Positions 7,677 to 17,179 of a stretch of DNA of 64,000 nucleotides are shown piece after piece. The DNA is taken from positions 62,001 through 126,000 of the forward strand of contig JAHLYQ010000031.1 in the NCBI GenBank assembly GCA_025127975.1, given 5' to 3'. Below the pieces are notes generated by a model. That model ran no database searches. It was not told where the DNA came from and saw only the letters and a list, made by a program, of their open reading frames with translations. Numbering within the stretch: position 1 is the stretch's first letter; the number at the start of each line of letters is the position of its first letter. Both the position numbers and the translations under genes were made by a program. This stretch comes from Synechococcus sp. CS-1331 (lineage in GTDB: Bacteria > Cyanobacteriota > Cyanobacteriia > PCC-6307 > Cyanobiaceae).

Positions 7677-9797
7677 ATGGTCGCCAGTGCCCCCAGCCCC
7701 GTCGGCTCCTGTGCGGCCGCCGCCGCCGCCCGGGCCTTCCCGCTGGCGGCGATCACCGGCCACGGCACCTTGAAGCTGGCCCTGCTGCTGGCGGCGGTGG
7801 ATCGGGGCCTGGGCGGGGTTGTGATCGCCGGGGGTCGGGGCACCGGCAAATCCGTGCTGGCCCGCGGCCTGCATGCCCTGCTGCCACCGATCGATGTGCT
7901 CAATGTCGGCGGCCAGACCCCCAACATCGACCCCCAGCGTCCCTACGACTGGGATGCCGCCACCTGCGCCCGGCTGACCGAGCTCGGCGCCGACCCCAGC
8001 GGCGCAGACCCCAATGTCCTGCTGCCCACCACGGTGGTGCCAGCACCGTTCGTGCAGGTGCCCCTGGGAGTCAGCGAAGACCGGCTGCTGGGCTCGGTGG
8101 ATGTGACCGCCTCGCTGGCGGCGGGTGCGCCGGTGTTTCAGCCGGGGCTGCTGGCCGAGGCCCACCGGGGGGTGCTCTACATCGATGAGCTCAACCTGCT
8201 CGACGTCAACATCACCAACCTGCTGCTGGCGGCGGTGGGCAGTGGCGAAAACCGGATTGAGCGTGAAGGCCTGAGCCTCAGCCATCCCTGCCGCTGCCTG
8301 CTGATCGCCACCTTCAACCCCGAAGAGGGGGCGGTGCGTGACCACCTGCTCGATCGCTTCGCGATCTGTCTGTCAGCCAACCAGGTGCTGGAGCTGGAGC
8401 AGCGGGTGGAGATCACCCGCAGCGCCCTGGACCAGGCCGAGTCGAGTGAGGTCTTCCGGGCCCGCTGGCAGGAGGAAACCGATGCCCTGGCCACCCAGCT
8501 GCTGCTGGCGCGCCAGTGGTTGCCGGATGTGCGAATCACGCGGGAGCAGATCGCTTACCTGGTGACCGAGGCCATCCGCGGCGGTGTGGAGGGCCATCGC
8601 AGCGAGCTCTATGCCGTGCGGGTGGCCCGGGCCCACGCCGCCCTCAGCGGCAGAGATCAGGTGGAGGCTGACGACCTGCAGGTGGCGGTGCGGCTGGTGA
8701 TCGCGCCGCGGGCCCTGCAGCTGCCCCCGCCCGATCCCGACCAGCCCCTGGAGCCACCGCCTCCCCCACCCGCGCCACCCCAGGGGGAGCAGCCGCCCGA
8801 AGAGCCCCAGTCGCCCGAGACCGAGCAGGAGAGCGACGAGCCAGACGACGACGACCAGGACGATGAGCCGGACGACACCCCGGAGGACCAGGCGCCGCCC
8901 CAGGTGCCCGAGGAGTTTCTGCTCGATCCGGAGGCCGTTGCCATCGATCCCGACCTGCTGCTGTTCTCAGCGGCCCGGGCCAGGACCGGTGGCAGCGGCA
9001 AGCGTTCGCTGGTGTTCAGCGACTCCCGCGGCCGCTACGTGAAGCCGATGCTGCCCCGCGGCCCTGTGAAGCGCATTGCTGTTGATGCGACCCTGCGGGC
9101 GGCGGCGCCCTATCAGAAATCCCGCCGCGAGCGCCAGCCCCATCGCAAGGTGATTGTCGAAGACGGCGACCTGCGGGCCAAGCAGCTGCAGCGCAAGGCC
9201 GGCGCCCTGGTGATCTTTCTGGTGGATGCCAGCGGCTCGATGGCCCTCAACCGCATGCAGAGCGCCAAGGGGGCCGTGATCCGGCTGCTCACCGAAGCCT
9301 ATGAAAACCGCGATGAGGTTGCCTTGATTCCCTTCCGCGGCGAGCAGGCCGAGGTGCTCCTCCCCCCCACCCGCTCAATCACCGCCGCGCGGCGGCGGCT
9401 CGAATCGATGCCCTGCGGCGGCGGCTCCCCCCTGGCCCATGGCCTCTCCCAGGCGGCCCGGGTGGGGGCCAACGCCCTGGCCACTGGCGATCTCGGCCAG
9501 GTGGTGGTGGTGGCGATCACCGATGGCCGCGGCAATGTGCCCCTGGGCCGCTCCCTGGGCCAGCCGGAGCTCGAGGGCGAGGAGCCGGTGGACCTCAAGG
9601 AGGAGGTCAAGCAGGTGGCCAGCCGGTACCGGGCCCTGGGCCTCAAGTTGCTGGTGATCGACACCGAGCGCAAGTTCATCGGCAGCGGCATGGGCAAGGA
9701 GCTGGCCGAGGCCGCCGGGGGCAAGTATGTGCAGCTGCCCAAGGCCAGCGATCAGGCCATTGCCGCCATCGCCATGGAGGCGATCAGCGGGGTGTAG
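7677..9797 (+). CDS. chlD: Magnesium chelatase subunit D
   Basis: This 706-residue protein is the ATPase-like/integrin-like subunit of magnesium chelatase, which inserts Mg into protoporphyrin IX at the start of chlorophyll synthesis. The N-terminal AAA+ domain resembles ChlI, with GGRGTGKS at 52-59 and [10 protein letters not shown] as Walker B region. A proline-rich then acidic linker (many PPP, then Glu/Asp runs) follows around residues 350-410. The C-terminal von Willebrand A domain has the MIDAS motif DASGS near residue 516 plus TDGRGN. ATG 7677 gives a sensible N-terminus; an in-frame extension upstream is antisense to the FAH gene. The 3' end overlaps the convergent MlaD-like gene by 14 bp. 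Confidence 0.96.
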   Translation: MVASAPSPVGSCAAAAAARAFPLAAITGHGTLKLALLLAAVDRGLGGVVIAGGRGTGKSVLARGLHALLPPIDVLNVGGQTPNIDPQRPYDWDAATCARLTELGADPSGADPNVLLPTTVVPAPFVQVPLGVSEDRLLGSVDVTASLAAGAPVFQPGLLAEAHRGVLYIDELNLLDVNITNLLLAAVGSGENRIEREGLSLSHPCRCLLIATFNPEEGAVRDHLLDRFAICLSANQVLELEQRVEITRSALDQAESSEVFRARWQEETDALATQLLLARQWLPDVRITREQIAYLVTEAIRGGVEGHRSELYAVRVARAHAALSGRDQVEADDLQVAVRLVIAPRALQLPPPDPDQPLEPPPPPPAPPQGEQPPEEPQSPETEQESDEPDDDDQDDEPDDTPEDQAPPQVPEEFLLDPEAVAIDPDLLLFSAARARTGGSGKRSLVFSDSRGRYVKPMLPRGPVKRIAVDATLRAAAPYQKSRRERQPHRKVIVEDGDLRAKQLQRKAGALVIFLVDASGSMALNRMQSAKGAVIRLLTEAYENRDEVALIPFRGEQAEVLLPPTRSITAARRRLESMPCGGGSPLAHGLSQAARVGANALATGDLGQVVVVAITDGRGNVPLGRSLGQPELEGEEPVDLKEEVKQVASRYRALGLKLLVIDTERKFIGSGMGKELAEAAGGKYVQLPKASDQAIAAIAMEAISGV

Positions 9798-10680
9798 GCC
9801 CAGCTTTTGTCTGGGCTGGATAGAGCTCGTCGAAGAATTTGCCCAGTCCCTCGGCCACGCTGCGGATGCTGTCCATGAAGCGCGGGTCGTCGGTGAGCTT
9901 GGCCACATCCCCACCCACCGCATTCCACTTGGCGGTGAGCTGCTCGGCGTTGGTGACCGTGCTCTGAAGCTCCTGGAGGGTTTTGGGGTTGTCGAGGGCA
10001 GCGAGCAGGCGGCGCAGGTGGGCCGAGCTGCTGTTCAGGTTGGTGATCGTGGGCTCGGCAGCCCGCACCGAGGTTTCCAGCTGCCTGGCCAGGCTCTGGC
10101 CATCCTTCATGAAGGCGGAGGTGTCTTTGGCTGTGCGCTCGAAGCTGCTGGCCGCCGTCGACACCTTGCTCAGCAACTTCATCTGGTCTGTTTCCACCAG
10201 CATCTTGTACATCAGGGCGGTCACATTGGTGAGGCTCGGCCCAGTAGACCCCTCAATTGTGGCGCCGTTGCAGAGGGCCACGCTTGGGTTGCAGTTCTTG
10301 GAGCGGGGGTTTGCCGAGCCCGGCGGCAGGGACTTGCCGCCGCTGATCAGGGCAACCTCCGCTTCGCCGCCCAGCAGGGAGGCTTCCCCGATCTGGGCTA
10401 TGGCCGGCAGGGCCAGCTTCAGATCTGGGTGGTTGATTTCCAGTTCGGCGACCACCGCCTCCGGATTGATCGTTACTTTGCGCACGCTGCCGACGAGCAC
10501 CCCCCGGTAGGTGACGGGGGAACGTTCGGCCAGTCCTGCCGCTTCGGCAAAACTGACCTTCACCATCCAGTTCTGGCGGCCCAAAGAAATGCCCCGCAAC
10601 CAGAAGGAGAGCCCCACAGCACTGGCGATAGCCGCCAGAAGGGAGAAACCTACGGTCGCTTCGCGGATACTGCGGCGCAT
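9784..10680 (-). CDS. MlaD/MCE-domain lipid-transport protein
   Basis: The 298-residue protein has a single N-terminal membrane helix (about residues 9-28, [18 protein letters not shown]) and a following MCE domain: [24 protein letters not shown] with [10 protein letters not shown] is characteristic. The rest is a long helical tail ending near residue 290. MCE proteins bind phospholipids and form periplasmic bridges for transport between inner and outer membranes (Mla in Gram-negatives, TGD2 in chloroplasts). An insertion carrying two Cys (NCNPSVALC) near residue 130 may form a disulphide. It lies 5 bp downstream of an MlaF-like ATPase gene, so the pair forms an operon; no MlaE-type permease is adjacent and it must be encoded elsewhere. 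Confidence 0.92.
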   Translation of the reverse strand: MRRSIREATVGFSLLAAIASAVGLSFWLRGISLGRQNWMVKVSFAEAAGLAERSPVTYRGVLVGSVRKVTINPEAVVAELEINHPDLKLALPAIAQIGEASLLGGEAEVALISGGKSLPPGSANPRSKNCNPSVALCNGATIEGSTGPSLTNVTALMYKMLVETDQMKLLSKVSTAASSFERTAKDTSAFMKDGQSLARQLETSVRAAEPTITNLNSSSAHLRRLLAALDNPKTLQELQSTVTNAEQLTAKWNAVGGDVAKLTDDPRFMDSIRSVAEGLGKFFDELYPAQTKAGPTPR

Positions 10681-10685
10681 GGATT

Positions 10686-11480
10686 TCAGAGCTCCGCCGG
10701 CTGCATCGGTCCGCGCAGACTACCGCTCCTGAACTGCACCACATAGGGATCGTTGCTGGAGCGATAGGCATCAACCGTGCCACTCCAGCGAAACTTCCCG
10801 TCGTAGAGCAGCACTACCCGTTGGGCGGACCGCTCGATGGTGCTGTGGACGTGACTCACGATCACTGAGGTGGCCTGGGCCACATGGGTGGTTCGCACAA
10901 TCAGGTCTTCTATGCGGGTGCAGGCCATGGGGTCCAGGCCAGCGGTGGGTTCGTCGAACAGCAGCAGGGGCATCTGTTCGTCTTGCTTGCCCGGATCATT
11001 GATCAGGGCCCGCGCAAAGCTGACCCGCTTCTGCATGCCACCGCTGAGTTCGCCGGGAAGTTGCTCCTCAACTCCGTAGAGCCCCACGGCATTGAGGGCG
11101 GCGCTGACCCGCTCGCGAATCACCTTTTCACCGAGGCGCCCATGGCGGTAGAGCAGGAAGCCGACGTTTTCACGAACCGTCAGGGAGCCCAGCAGGGCTG
11201 GGTTCTGAAACACCAGCCTGACGTCAGGTGGGCTGCGCTGGTCGAGACGCAGGTAGTTCTGGTGAATGCCATAGAGGCTGAGCTTGCCGCTGTTGGGCAA
11301 CAGCAAGCCAGCTAGCAGGCGCAGAATTGTCGATTTCCCTGCCCCGGAGGGCCCCACCACCACGAGGCGCTCTCCGGGGGCGACCTGAAGGCTCACCTCG
11401 TCGAGCACCGGGCGGGAGCGGCCCCAGCGCACGCTGAGGTTGGCCATCTCGGCTAGGGGTGGTGGGGCGGAGGAGGCCAC
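10686..11480 (-). CDS. ABC transporter ATP-binding protein, MlaF/TGD3-like
   Basis: This 264-residue ATPase has Walker A GPSGAGKS (43-50), a Q-loop region VRLVFQNPALL, the ABC signature LSGGMQKR and Walker B LLLFDEPTAGLD, then the switch His in IVSHVHSTIERSA. LSGGMQKRV followed by ARAL is typical of the Mla/TGD3 phospholipid-transport clade, supported by the MCE protein gene directly downstream. It is expected to energise lipid transfer across the envelope together with an unlinked MlaE permease. The YvcK-like gene starts divergently at 11562, leaving about 80 bp for promoters of both. Confidence 0.92.
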   Translation of the reverse strand: MASSAPPPLAEMANLSVRWGRSRPVLDEVSLQVAPGERLVVVGPSGAGKSTILRLLAGLLLPNSGKLSLYGIHQNYLRLDQRSPPDVRLVFQNPALLGSLTVRENVGFLLYRHGRLGEKVIRERVSAALNAVGLYGVEEQLPGELSGGMQKRVSFARALINDPGKQDEQMPLLLFDEPTAGLDPMACTRIEDLIVRTTHVAQATSVIVSHVHSTIERSAQRVVLLYDGKFRWSGTVDAYRSSNDPYVVQFRSGSLRGPMQPAEL

Positions 11481-11561
11481 TGCGGAGACCCGGGAGCAGG
11501 CCCCATCCTGGCCTTTCCTGGCGGCGAAAGCCCTCCGTAGAGTTCAGCGGAGTTCAGCCAC

Positions 11562-13007
11562 TTGTGGCAGCGTCCTTTTCGCCCCTTGCCCCCCCCCGCT
11601 CCGGCATCGAAATTTCGGCGCAACCGTGGCCCGCTGCCGAAACCGGGCTGGGTCGGCCGCGGCGAGCTGCGCCAAAAAGACCTCGTAAGCCGCTCCCGCC
11701 GGGCGGCCCGCTGGTTGCGGCCAGGCCTGGTGGTCAAGCGCTGGGTGTTGACCTCCGGCCTGGGGCTGCTGGTGGCATTGCTGGGTGCGGCGGTGTGGGC
11801 CGATCTGCAGCCCATCTACTGGATGCTCTCCAGCATCCAGTGGCTGCTGGGCCAGGTCACCGGGGTCCTACCCCGCAAGATCACCGGCCCCCTGGTGCTG
11901 CTGATTGGGGCGGCGCTGATCTGGCTGGGCCAGAGCCGCAGCTTTGGCTCGATCCAGCAGGCCCTGGCGCCGGAAAAGGACACCCTGCTGGTGGATGCCC
12001 TGCTAGCCCAGCGGCGCCTAAACCGGGGCCCCAATATCGTGGCGATCGGTGGCGGCACCGGGCTCTCCACCCTGCTCAGTGGGCTGAAGCGCTACAGCAG
12101 CAATCTCACGGCCATAGTCACTGTGGCCGATGACGGCGGCAGCAGTGGGGTGCTGCGCCGAGAGCTGGGGGTGCAGCCCCCTGGCGATATCCGCAACTGC
12201 CTGGCAGCCCTGGCCCGGGAGGAGCCCCTGCTCACCCGACTGTTCCAATACCGTTTCAAGGCAGGCAGTGGCCTGGAGGGTCACAGTTTTGGCAACCTCT
12301 TTCTTTCGGCCCTCACGGCCATCACCGGCAACCTGGAATCGGCGATCACGGCCAGCAGCCGGGTGTTGGCAGTGCAGGGTCAGGTGGTGCCAGCCACCAA
12401 TGCGGATGTGCGCCTCTGGGCGGAGCTCGAAAACGGGGAACGGATTGAAGGGGAATCCAAGATCGGCAATGCCACCAGTCCGATCGTGCGGCTGGGCTGC
12501 ACGCCGGCTCGCCCCCCCGCCCTGCCCAGTGCCCTGGAGGCGATCGCCCATGCCGATCTGATTGTGCTGGGTCCTGGCAGTCTCTACACCTCGCTCCTGC
12601 CCAACCTGCTGGTGCCCGAACTGGTGGAGGCGATCCGCAGGAGCAAGGCGCCCCGCCTTTACATCTGCAATCTGATGACCCAGCCGGGGGAAACCGATGG
12701 ACTGGATGTGGAGGGCCATCTGCGGGCGATTGAGGCCCAGCTGGCCAGCCTGGGGGTGCAGGAGCGCCTGTTCAGCTCAGTGCTGGCCCAGGAGGATCTG
12801 GATGATTCACCTCTTATCAATCACTACCGCCACCAGGGGGCCGAACCTGTGCTCTGCAACCTGCGCGAGCTGCGCCGCCATGGCTATGAGGTGATGCAGG
12901 CCCCCCTGCAGGGAGCTAGGCCCACGGCCACCCTGCGCCACGATCCCCGCAGTGTGGCCCTGGCGGTGATGAAATATTTCCGCAATCACCAGCGCGGGGC
13001 TCAGTAG
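11562..13007 (+). CDS. YvcK/CofD-like protein with N-terminal membrane segment
   Basis: The C-terminal 320 residues form the YvcK (gluconeogenesis factor, CofD-like) domain: [15 protein letters not shown] near 162, [38 protein letters not shown] and [16 protein letters not shown]. In Bacillus YvcK binds UDP-GlcNAc and affects envelope and carbon metabolism. The N-terminus is longer than in YvcK and carries two probable transmembrane stretches (about 61-80 and 109-123), suggesting membrane anchoring with a cytosolic catalytic-type domain. Start choice is weak: TTG 11562 is the first in-frame option and an internal GTG (residues 56-57) also precedes the first helix. The 3' end overlaps ndhJ by 7 bp. 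Confidence 0.87.
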   Translation: MWQRPFRPLPPPAPASKFRRNRGPLPKPGWVGRGELRQKDLVSRSRRAARWLRPGLVVKRWVLTSGLGLLVALLGAAVWADLQPIYWMLSSIQWLLGQVTGVLPRKITGPLVLLIGAALIWLGQSRSFGSIQQALAPEKDTLLVDALLAQRRLNRGPNIVAIGGGTGLSTLLSGLKRYSSNLTAIVTVADDGGSSGVLRRELGVQPPGDIRNCLAALAREEPLLTRLFQYRFKAGSGLEGHSFGNLFLSALTAITGNLESAITASSRVLAVQGQVVPATNADVRLWAELENGERIEGESKIGNATSPIVRLGCTPARPPALPSALEAIAHADLIVLGPGSLYTSLLPNLLVPELVEAIRRSKAPRLYICNLMTQPGETDGLDVEGHLRAIEAQLASLGVQERLFSSVLAQEDLDDSPLINHYRHQGAEPVLCNLRELRRHGYEVMQAPLQGARPTATLRHDPRSVALAVMKYFRNHQRGAQ

Positions 13008-13573
13008 GCATCCTGCAGCTCGTAGAAGTCGGGTTGAACGTAGTCCTTGCGCATGGGATAACCCTTCCAGTCTTCGGGCATCAGCAGTCGCTTGGGGTGG
13101 GGGTGACCTGCGTAATTGATCCCGAACATGTCAAAGGTTTCCCGCTCCTGCCAGTCAGCTCCCCGAAACTGGCCATAGAGGGTGGGGATGGTGAGATCGC
13201 CATCCCGGGCTAGGAACACCTTGAGCCGCACTTCCGCGGGGGGCTGATCGGCCGGCACCTCTCCGGCCGGGCTGCGATCGGCCAGCTCTGCCAGCTTTAC
13301 CAGATTGTAAAAACTGACCAGCCGCCCGCCGGGGCCCTCGTCATAGCCCCCCTGGCACTGCAGATAGTCGAAGCCCTGGGTTTTGAGGGCCGTGGCGATT
13401 AGGGGCAGAAAGGCCGCTTCAACGCCGATCATCTCTATCCCCAGATGGTCCTTGCCCAAGGGGTCATGGTCGAAGCCCTGACTGGTCAGCCAGCTGCCCA
13501 CGGGGCCGGGTTCAGGGCCGGTCTCTAGGGCCAGGCTCTCGGCGGGGTCGTTAGTAGGGATTTCTTCTGGCAT
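13001..13573 (-). CDS. ndhJ: NAD(P)H-quinone oxidoreductase subunit J (NDH-1 30 kDa-type)
   Basis: This 190-residue subunit of the thylakoid NDH-1 complex supports cyclic electron flow and respiration. Family motifs are [32 protein letters not shown], and [12 protein letters not shown] with [22 protein letters not shown], the signature of NuoC/NdhJ. The start ATG 13573 gives a slightly acidic N-terminal extension typical of picocyanobacteria. It is the last gene of ndhC-ndhK-ndhJ, 16 bp after ndhK, and its 3' end overlaps the convergent YvcK-like gene. Confidence 0.96.
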   Translation of the reverse strand: MPEEIPTNDPAESLALETGPEPGPVGSWLTSQGFDHDPLGKDHLGIEMIGVEAAFLPLIATALKTQGFDYLQCQGGYDEGPGGRLVSFYNLVKLAELADRSPAGEVPADQPPAEVRLKVFLARDGDLTIPTLYGQFRGADWQERETFDMFGINYAGHPHPKRLLMPEDWKGYPMRKDYVQPDFYELQDAY

Positions 13574-13589
13574 GGCTGCAGGGGGGGGC

Positions 13590-14312
13590 TCAGGATTCGG
13601 CTTTGGCGGGAATCGCGGCAGCTGGGGCGGCCAGGGGTAGGGCGCTGGCGGCGGCCAGGGCCTGCTTCTGGGTTTTGGCTGAAAGGTATTGGCCGTTAAC
13701 GATGGGCTGAACCGCCCTCATCTGGTGGGTCACAGTGCAGTAGCGGTGGGTCTGCTGGAGATTGCCCCGTTCGGCCAAGGCCTCGTTGCCCACCTTTTTG
13801 CGCAGCTTGATCACCGCATCGAAGATCGCCTCGGGGCGAGGCGGGCAGCCAGGCAGGTAGAGGTCTACGGGGATCAGCTTGTCCACGCCGCGCACGGCGG
13901 TGGTGGAATCTGCCGAAAACATGCCTCCAGTGATAGTGCAGGCACCCATGGCGATCACGTATTTGGGCTCGGGCATCTGCTCGTAGAGCCGAACCAGGGC
14001 AGGAGCCATTTTCATGGTCACGGTGCCTGCGACGATCAGCAGATCTGCCTGGCGCGGGCTGGAGCGGGGCACCAGGCCGAAGCGATCGAAATCAAAGCGG
14101 GAGCCGATCAGGGCCGCAAATTCGATAAAGCAGCAGGCGGTGCCATAGAGCAGGGGCCAGAGGCTGCTGAGGCGGGCCCAGTTGTGGATGTCATCGAGGG
14201 TCGTGAGAATGATGTTCTCAGAGAGCTCTGATGTAACTGTGGGGGCGCCGATAGGATTGCAGTTTGCCGCCCGTAGGTCCTTGAGGGCGTCAATGGAGAG
14301 GGTTTCATTCAT
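13590..14312 (-). CDS. ndhK: NAD(P)H-quinone oxidoreductase subunit K (NuoB/PSST-type Fe-S subunit)
   Basis: The 240-residue subunit carries the N2-type [4Fe-4S] cluster of the NDH-1 hydrophilic arm. Cluster cysteines are visible in [20 protein letters not shown] and [10 protein letters not shown]. The C-terminus ends with an Ala/Pro-rich tail ([14 protein letters not shown]) that is lineage-specific. It lies 3 bp downstream of ndhC and 16 bp upstream of ndhJ, the standard cyanobacterial and chloroplast operon order, so all three should be co-transcribed and co-assembled. Confidence 0.97.
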   Translation of the reverse strand: MNETLSIDALKDLRAANCNPIGAPTVTSELSENIILTTLDDIHNWARLSSLWPLLYGTACCFIEFAALIGSRFDFDRFGLVPRSSPRQADLLIVAGTVTMKMAPALVRLYEQMPEPKYVIAMGACTITGGMFSADSTTAVRGVDKLIPVDLYLPGCPPRPEAIFDAVIKLRKKVGNEALAERGNLQQTHRYCTVTHQMRAVQPIVNGQYLSAKTQKQALAAASALPLAAPAAAIPAKAES

Positions 14313-14315
14313 GGG

Positions 14316-14678
14316 TCAGCTCCACTCAAGGGCGCCCTTGCGCCAGGCGTAGGCCAGGGCAAGCACAAGGATGGAAATGAAGACAAGGGCCTCAATGAAG
14401 GCCAGCACCCCAAGCCGGTGGAAAGCCACTGCCCAGGGGTAGAGGAAAACGGTCTCCACGTCGAAGATCACGAAGACCAGAGCAAACATGTAATAACGAA
14501 TGTTGAACTGAATCCAGGCGCCGCCGATTGGCTCCATGCCAGATTCGTAAGTCAGCTCCCGCTCGCCCATGCGACTGCTGGGCGACAGCAACTTATTTGC
14601 CACCAGTGCAAGCACTGGCACGGCAGCTGCGATCAGCAGGAAGCCGAGAAAGGCGTCGTAGCCCGCGAGCACGAACAT
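14316..14678 (-). CDS. ndhC: NAD(P)H-quinone oxidoreductase subunit 3
   Basis: This 120-residue membrane subunit of NDH-1 corresponds to NuoA/ND3. It has three hydrophobic helices (about residues 6-26, 63-83 and 88-110) and the conserved loop [20 protein letters not shown] followed by [16 protein letters not shown], whose acidic residues contribute to the quinone/proton pathway. The family-typical start [15 protein letters not shown] is at ATG 14678. It heads the ndhCKJ operon. About 110 bp separate it from the divergently transcribed rubredoxin gene, so promoters for both operons should be in that gap. Confidence 0.97.
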   Translation of the reverse strand: MFVLAGYDAFLGFLLIAAAVPVLALVANKLLSPSSRMGERELTYESGMEPIGGAWIQFNIRYYMFALVFVIFDVETVFLYPWAVAFHRLGVLAFIEALVFISILVLALAYAWRKGALEWS

Positions 14679-14787
14679 GCAACCAACTTGGACCTACCTG
14701 CCCCCCAGTCTGCCACCCAGGGCCGGATGCTGGCGGCATCGGCCCGACGGGCGCCGATAATCTGACACCAGCGCTCGAGGCCCAGGG

Positions 14788-15228
14788 ATGAGTTCCACCG
14801 ATACATCGGAGCCAACAGCCACACCGGAGCCAGCAGCCACGCCAGAGCCGGCCGCGCCAAGTCCTGGCCCCGAGTCTGGCCCTCAGCCTGGCCCTGCAGA
14901 TGGGGAGGTGGATCCGGCCGACCACCGCTTCGAATGCCGCAGCTGCGGGTTCGTCTACGACCCGGCGGAGGGGGTGCGCAAGCTGGCCATCGAACCCGGC
15001 ACCCCCTTTGTGGAGCTTGATCCGATCAGCTTCCGTTGCCCGGTGTGTCGCAGTCGGGTGGGAGCCTTCAAGGACATCGGCCCCCGCAACAAGCCCAGCG
15101 GCTTCGAGGAGAATCTCAACTTCGGCCTGGGGGTCAACCGCCTGACTCCCGGTCAGAAGAATGTGCTGATTTTCGGCGGCTTCGCCCTGGCCTTCGCCTT
15201 TTTCCTCTCCCTCTATTCCCTGCGCTGA
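14788..15228 (+). CDS. rubA: Membrane-anchored rubredoxin (RubA-type)
   Basis: The 146-residue protein has a rubredoxin domain with two Cys pairs, CRSCGFVYDP (around 51-54) and CPVCRSRVG (around 84-87), binding a single iron, and a C-terminal membrane helix VLIFGGFALAFAFFLSLY. In cyanobacteria and plants such thylakoid rubredoxins are needed for photosystem biogenesis, especially PSII assembly. The first 40 residues are a low-complexity Thr/Pro/Glu/Ala tract with repeated ATPEPA units, longer than in most homologues. Its stop overlaps the start of ycf48 by one base (TGATG), and psbEFLJ follow, forming an assembly-plus-subunit operon. Confidence 0.93.
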   Translation: MSSTDTSEPTATPEPAATPEPAAPSPGPESGPQPGPADGEVDPADHRFECRSCGFVYDPAEGVRKLAIEPGTPFVELDPISFRCPVCRSRVGAFKDIGPRNKPSGFEENLNFGLGVNRLTPGQKNVLIFGGFALAFAFFLSLYSLR

Positions 15229-16250
15229 TGACTGGCTCCCCCCTGCTCCGCCCGCTTGGGATTCTGTTGCGACCCCTCCTGGGTTTGCTCTTGGTGATCG
15301 GCCTTGGCTTCGGCCTTTCCGGCTGTGTGACCACCGGCTTGCCCATGGCGGCTACCAGCCCCTGGCAGCCGGTGGCCCTGGCCACCAAGGCCAACCCCCT
15401 CGATGTGGCCTTCACCGATACCAGCCATGGCTTTCTGGTGGGCAGCAACCGGCTGATCCTCGAAACCAACGACGGTGGGGCCAGCTGGGCCGAGCGAGCC
15501 CTGGATCTGCCGGAGGAGGAGAACTTTCGTTTAATCAGCATCGACTTCCGTGGCGAGGAGGGCTGGATTGCCGGCCAGCCCGGGCTTTTGCTGCACACCA
15601 CAGACGGGGGCCAGAACTGGAGCCGCCTGTTCCTTGACACCAAGCTGCCCGGCGAGCCCTACCTGATTACGGCCCTCGGGCCCAACCAGGCCGAGCTGGC
15701 CACCAACGTGGGGGCCATCTACGAAACCCGCGATGGCGGCACCAACTGGCAGGCCGAGGTGGAGGACGCCGCTGGAGCCGTGCGGGAGCTGCGCCGCTTC
15801 AACGACGGCCGTTACGTGAGCGTCAGCAGCCTGGGCAATTTCTTCTCCACCTGGGACCCCGGCCAGGGCACCTGGCAACCCCATCAACGGATCAGCAGCC
15901 AGCGGCTCCAGTCGATGGGCTTCCAGCCCGATGGCTCCCTTTGGATGCTGGCCCGGGGCGCCCAGATCCGCTTCAACCCTGCTGGCGGCAACGTGGAGGA
16001 GTGGGGTAAGGCCGTGATCCCGATCACCAATGGCTTCGGCTATCTCGATATGGCCTGGGCCCCCGATGGTTCGATCTGGACCGGTGGCGGCAGCGGCACC
16101 CTGCTGGTGTCAGCCGACGGCGGCAAGAGCTGGCAAAAGGATCCGGTGGGGGGCCAGCAGCCTTCCAACTTCACCCGGATCAGCTTTAGCGCCGATGGCA
16201 AGGGCTTCGTCCTGGGTGAGCGGGGCTCCCTGTTGCGCTGGGTGGGCTGA
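15228..16250 (+). CDS. ycf48: Photosynthesis system II assembly factor Ycf48/HCF136
   Basis: About 340 residues. A signal peptide with lipobox LSGC places the lipidated Cys at position 33, so the protein is exported to the thylakoid lumen and anchored. The mature part is a seven-bladed propeller with recurring Asp-Gly-Gly-x-x-Trp turns: TNDGGASW, TTDGGQNW, TRDGGTNW and SADGGKSW. Ycf48 binds precursor D1 and helps form the PSII reaction centre. The ATG at 15228 is fixed by a TGATG overlap with the rubredoxin gene, and psbE begins 119 bp downstream. Confidence 0.96.
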   Translation: MTGSPLLRPLGILLRPLLGLLLVIGLGFGLSGCVTTGLPMAATSPWQPVALATKANPLDVAFTDTSHGFLVGSNRLILETNDGGASWAERALDLPEEENFRLISIDFRGEEGWIAGQPGLLLHTTDGGQNWSRLFLDTKLPGEPYLITALGPNQAELATNVGAIYETRDGGTNWQAEVEDAAGAVRELRRFNDGRYVSVSSLGNFFSTWDPGQGTWQPHQRISSQRLQSMGFQPDGSLWMLARGAQIRFNPAGGNVEEWGKAVIPITNGFGYLDMAWAPDGSIWTGGGSGTLLVSADGGKSWQKDPVGGQQPSNFTRISFSADGKGFVLGERGSLLRWVG

Positions 16251-16369
16251 CTTCTGAGCTCTGGCCTTGGACCTCTGAGCTCGGCCGCCAACTTCTGTAA
16301 CCAAGCGCCCCTGTCACTCCCTCTCGCCGGCTGCACACCCCTAGGATCAAATCGCTGAACGCTTCCGCT

Positions 16370-16618
16370 ATGGCTGCCGGCTCAACTGGAGAACGCCCGT
16401 TCTTCGAGATTATTACAAGCATTCGCTACTGGGTGATCCATGCGGTCACCCTGCCCGCCATCTTCCTGGCTGGCTTCATGTTTGTGTCCACGGGCCTGGC
16501 CTACGACGCCTTCGGAACGCCCCGCCCGGATGCCTACTTCCAGGCCCAGGAGAGCAAGGCTCCTGTGGTCAGCCAGCGCTACGAGGGCAAAAGTCAGCTT
16601 GACCTGCGGTTGAAATAG
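16370..16618 (+). CDS. psbE: Cytochrome b559 subunit alpha
   Basis: This 82-residue PSII core subunit has one membrane helix; the haem-ligating His is in [18 protein letters not shown] and the C-terminal lumenal tail is of normal length. It pairs with PsbF to bind the cytochrome b559 haem, required for PSII assembly. The [20 protein letters not shown] start is family-typical. It heads psbEFLJ, with psbF starting 3 bp after its stop. The 119 bp upstream contain no gene and probably hold a promoter, in addition to read-through from ycf48. Confidence 0.98.
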   Translation: MAAGSTGERPFFEIITSIRYWVIHAVTLPAIFLAGFMFVSTGLAYDAFGTPRPDAYFQAQESKAPVVSQRYEGKSQLDLRLK

Positions 16619-16621
16619 GCC

Positions 16622-16759
16622 ATGACCCAGACCCCTGCCCCCACAACGCCCCGCAACTACCCGATCTTCACGGTCCGCTGGTTGTCGATCCACGCCCTCG
16701 GGGTGCCCACGGTGTTTTTCCTGGGTGCCCTGGCGGCCATGCAGTTTGTTCGCCGCTGA
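16622..16759 (+). CDS. psbF: Cytochrome b559 subunit beta
   Basis: A 45-residue single-helix protein, [20 protein letters not shown] at the N-terminus. The haem-binding His is in the canonical [18 protein letters not shown] segment, ending QFVRR. It forms the haem-bridged heterodimer with PsbE in photosystem II. The gene lies 3 bp after psbE and 21 bp before psbL. Confidence 0.98.
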   Translation: MTQTPAPTTPRNYPIFTVRWLSIHALGVPTVFFLGALAAMQFVRR

Positions 16760-16780
16760 GCCGGTCCATCCCCTCCAGCC

Positions 16781-16900
16781 ATGCAACGCTCCCCCAACCC
16801 CAATAACCTGCCGGTCGAACTGAACCGCACCAGCCTCTATTTGGGCCTGCTCTTCGTGTTCACGATCGGCATTCTTTTCTCGAGCTATTTCTTCAATTAA
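16781..16900 (+). CDS. psbL: Photosystem II reaction centre protein L
   Basis: A 39-residue single-helix subunit ending in the invariant SSYFFN. The segment [20 protein letters not shown] is typical of PsbL, which sits at the PSII monomer interface and supports QA function and dimer stability. It lies between psbF and psbJ in the conserved order. Confidence 0.98.
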   Translation: MQRSPNPNNLPVELNRTSLYLGLLFVFTIGILFSSYFFN

Positions 16901-16929
16901 TCCCTGTTCAAGTCCCCAGGAGCGCCCCA

Positions 16930-17130
16930 ATGAGCGGCAAGAAGTCCAACCTGCCTGACGGCCGGATCCCAGATCGCCTTCCCGATGGTCGCCCGGCAGT
17001 GGCCTGGCGCTCTCGCTGGACCGAAGGGGTGCTACCCCTCTGGCTGGTGGCAACCGCGGGCGGTATGGCTGTGATTTTTGTGGTGGGATTGTTCTTCTAC
17101 GGCGCCTACGTGGGAGTGGGTTCGGCCTGA
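16930..17130 (+). CDS. psbJ: Photosystem II reaction centre protein J
   Basis: A 66-residue single-helix PSII subunit. The N-terminal stromal tail is hydrophilic ([20 protein letters not shown]) and is followed by RIPLWLV-like sequence [20 protein letters not shown] and the conserved ending [12 protein letters not shown]. PsbJ affects electron flow from QA and PSII assembly. It is the last gene of the psbEFLJ operon; the lipid A gene block begins 49 bp later. Confidence 0.97.
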   Translation: MSGKKSNLPDGRIPDRLPDGRPAVAWRSRWTEGVLPLWLVATAGGMAVIFVVGLFFYGAYVGVGSA

Positions 17131-17179
17131 GTCTTCCCCGCTGGCTCGGTCCGTGCTCCCCGCTTGAATTCCTAAGCCG

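Noticed and set aside
7605..8345. Upstream in-frame extension of the FAH-family gene
   Set aside because: It runs antisense through the chlD N-terminus; the family homology begins at the ATG at 7604.
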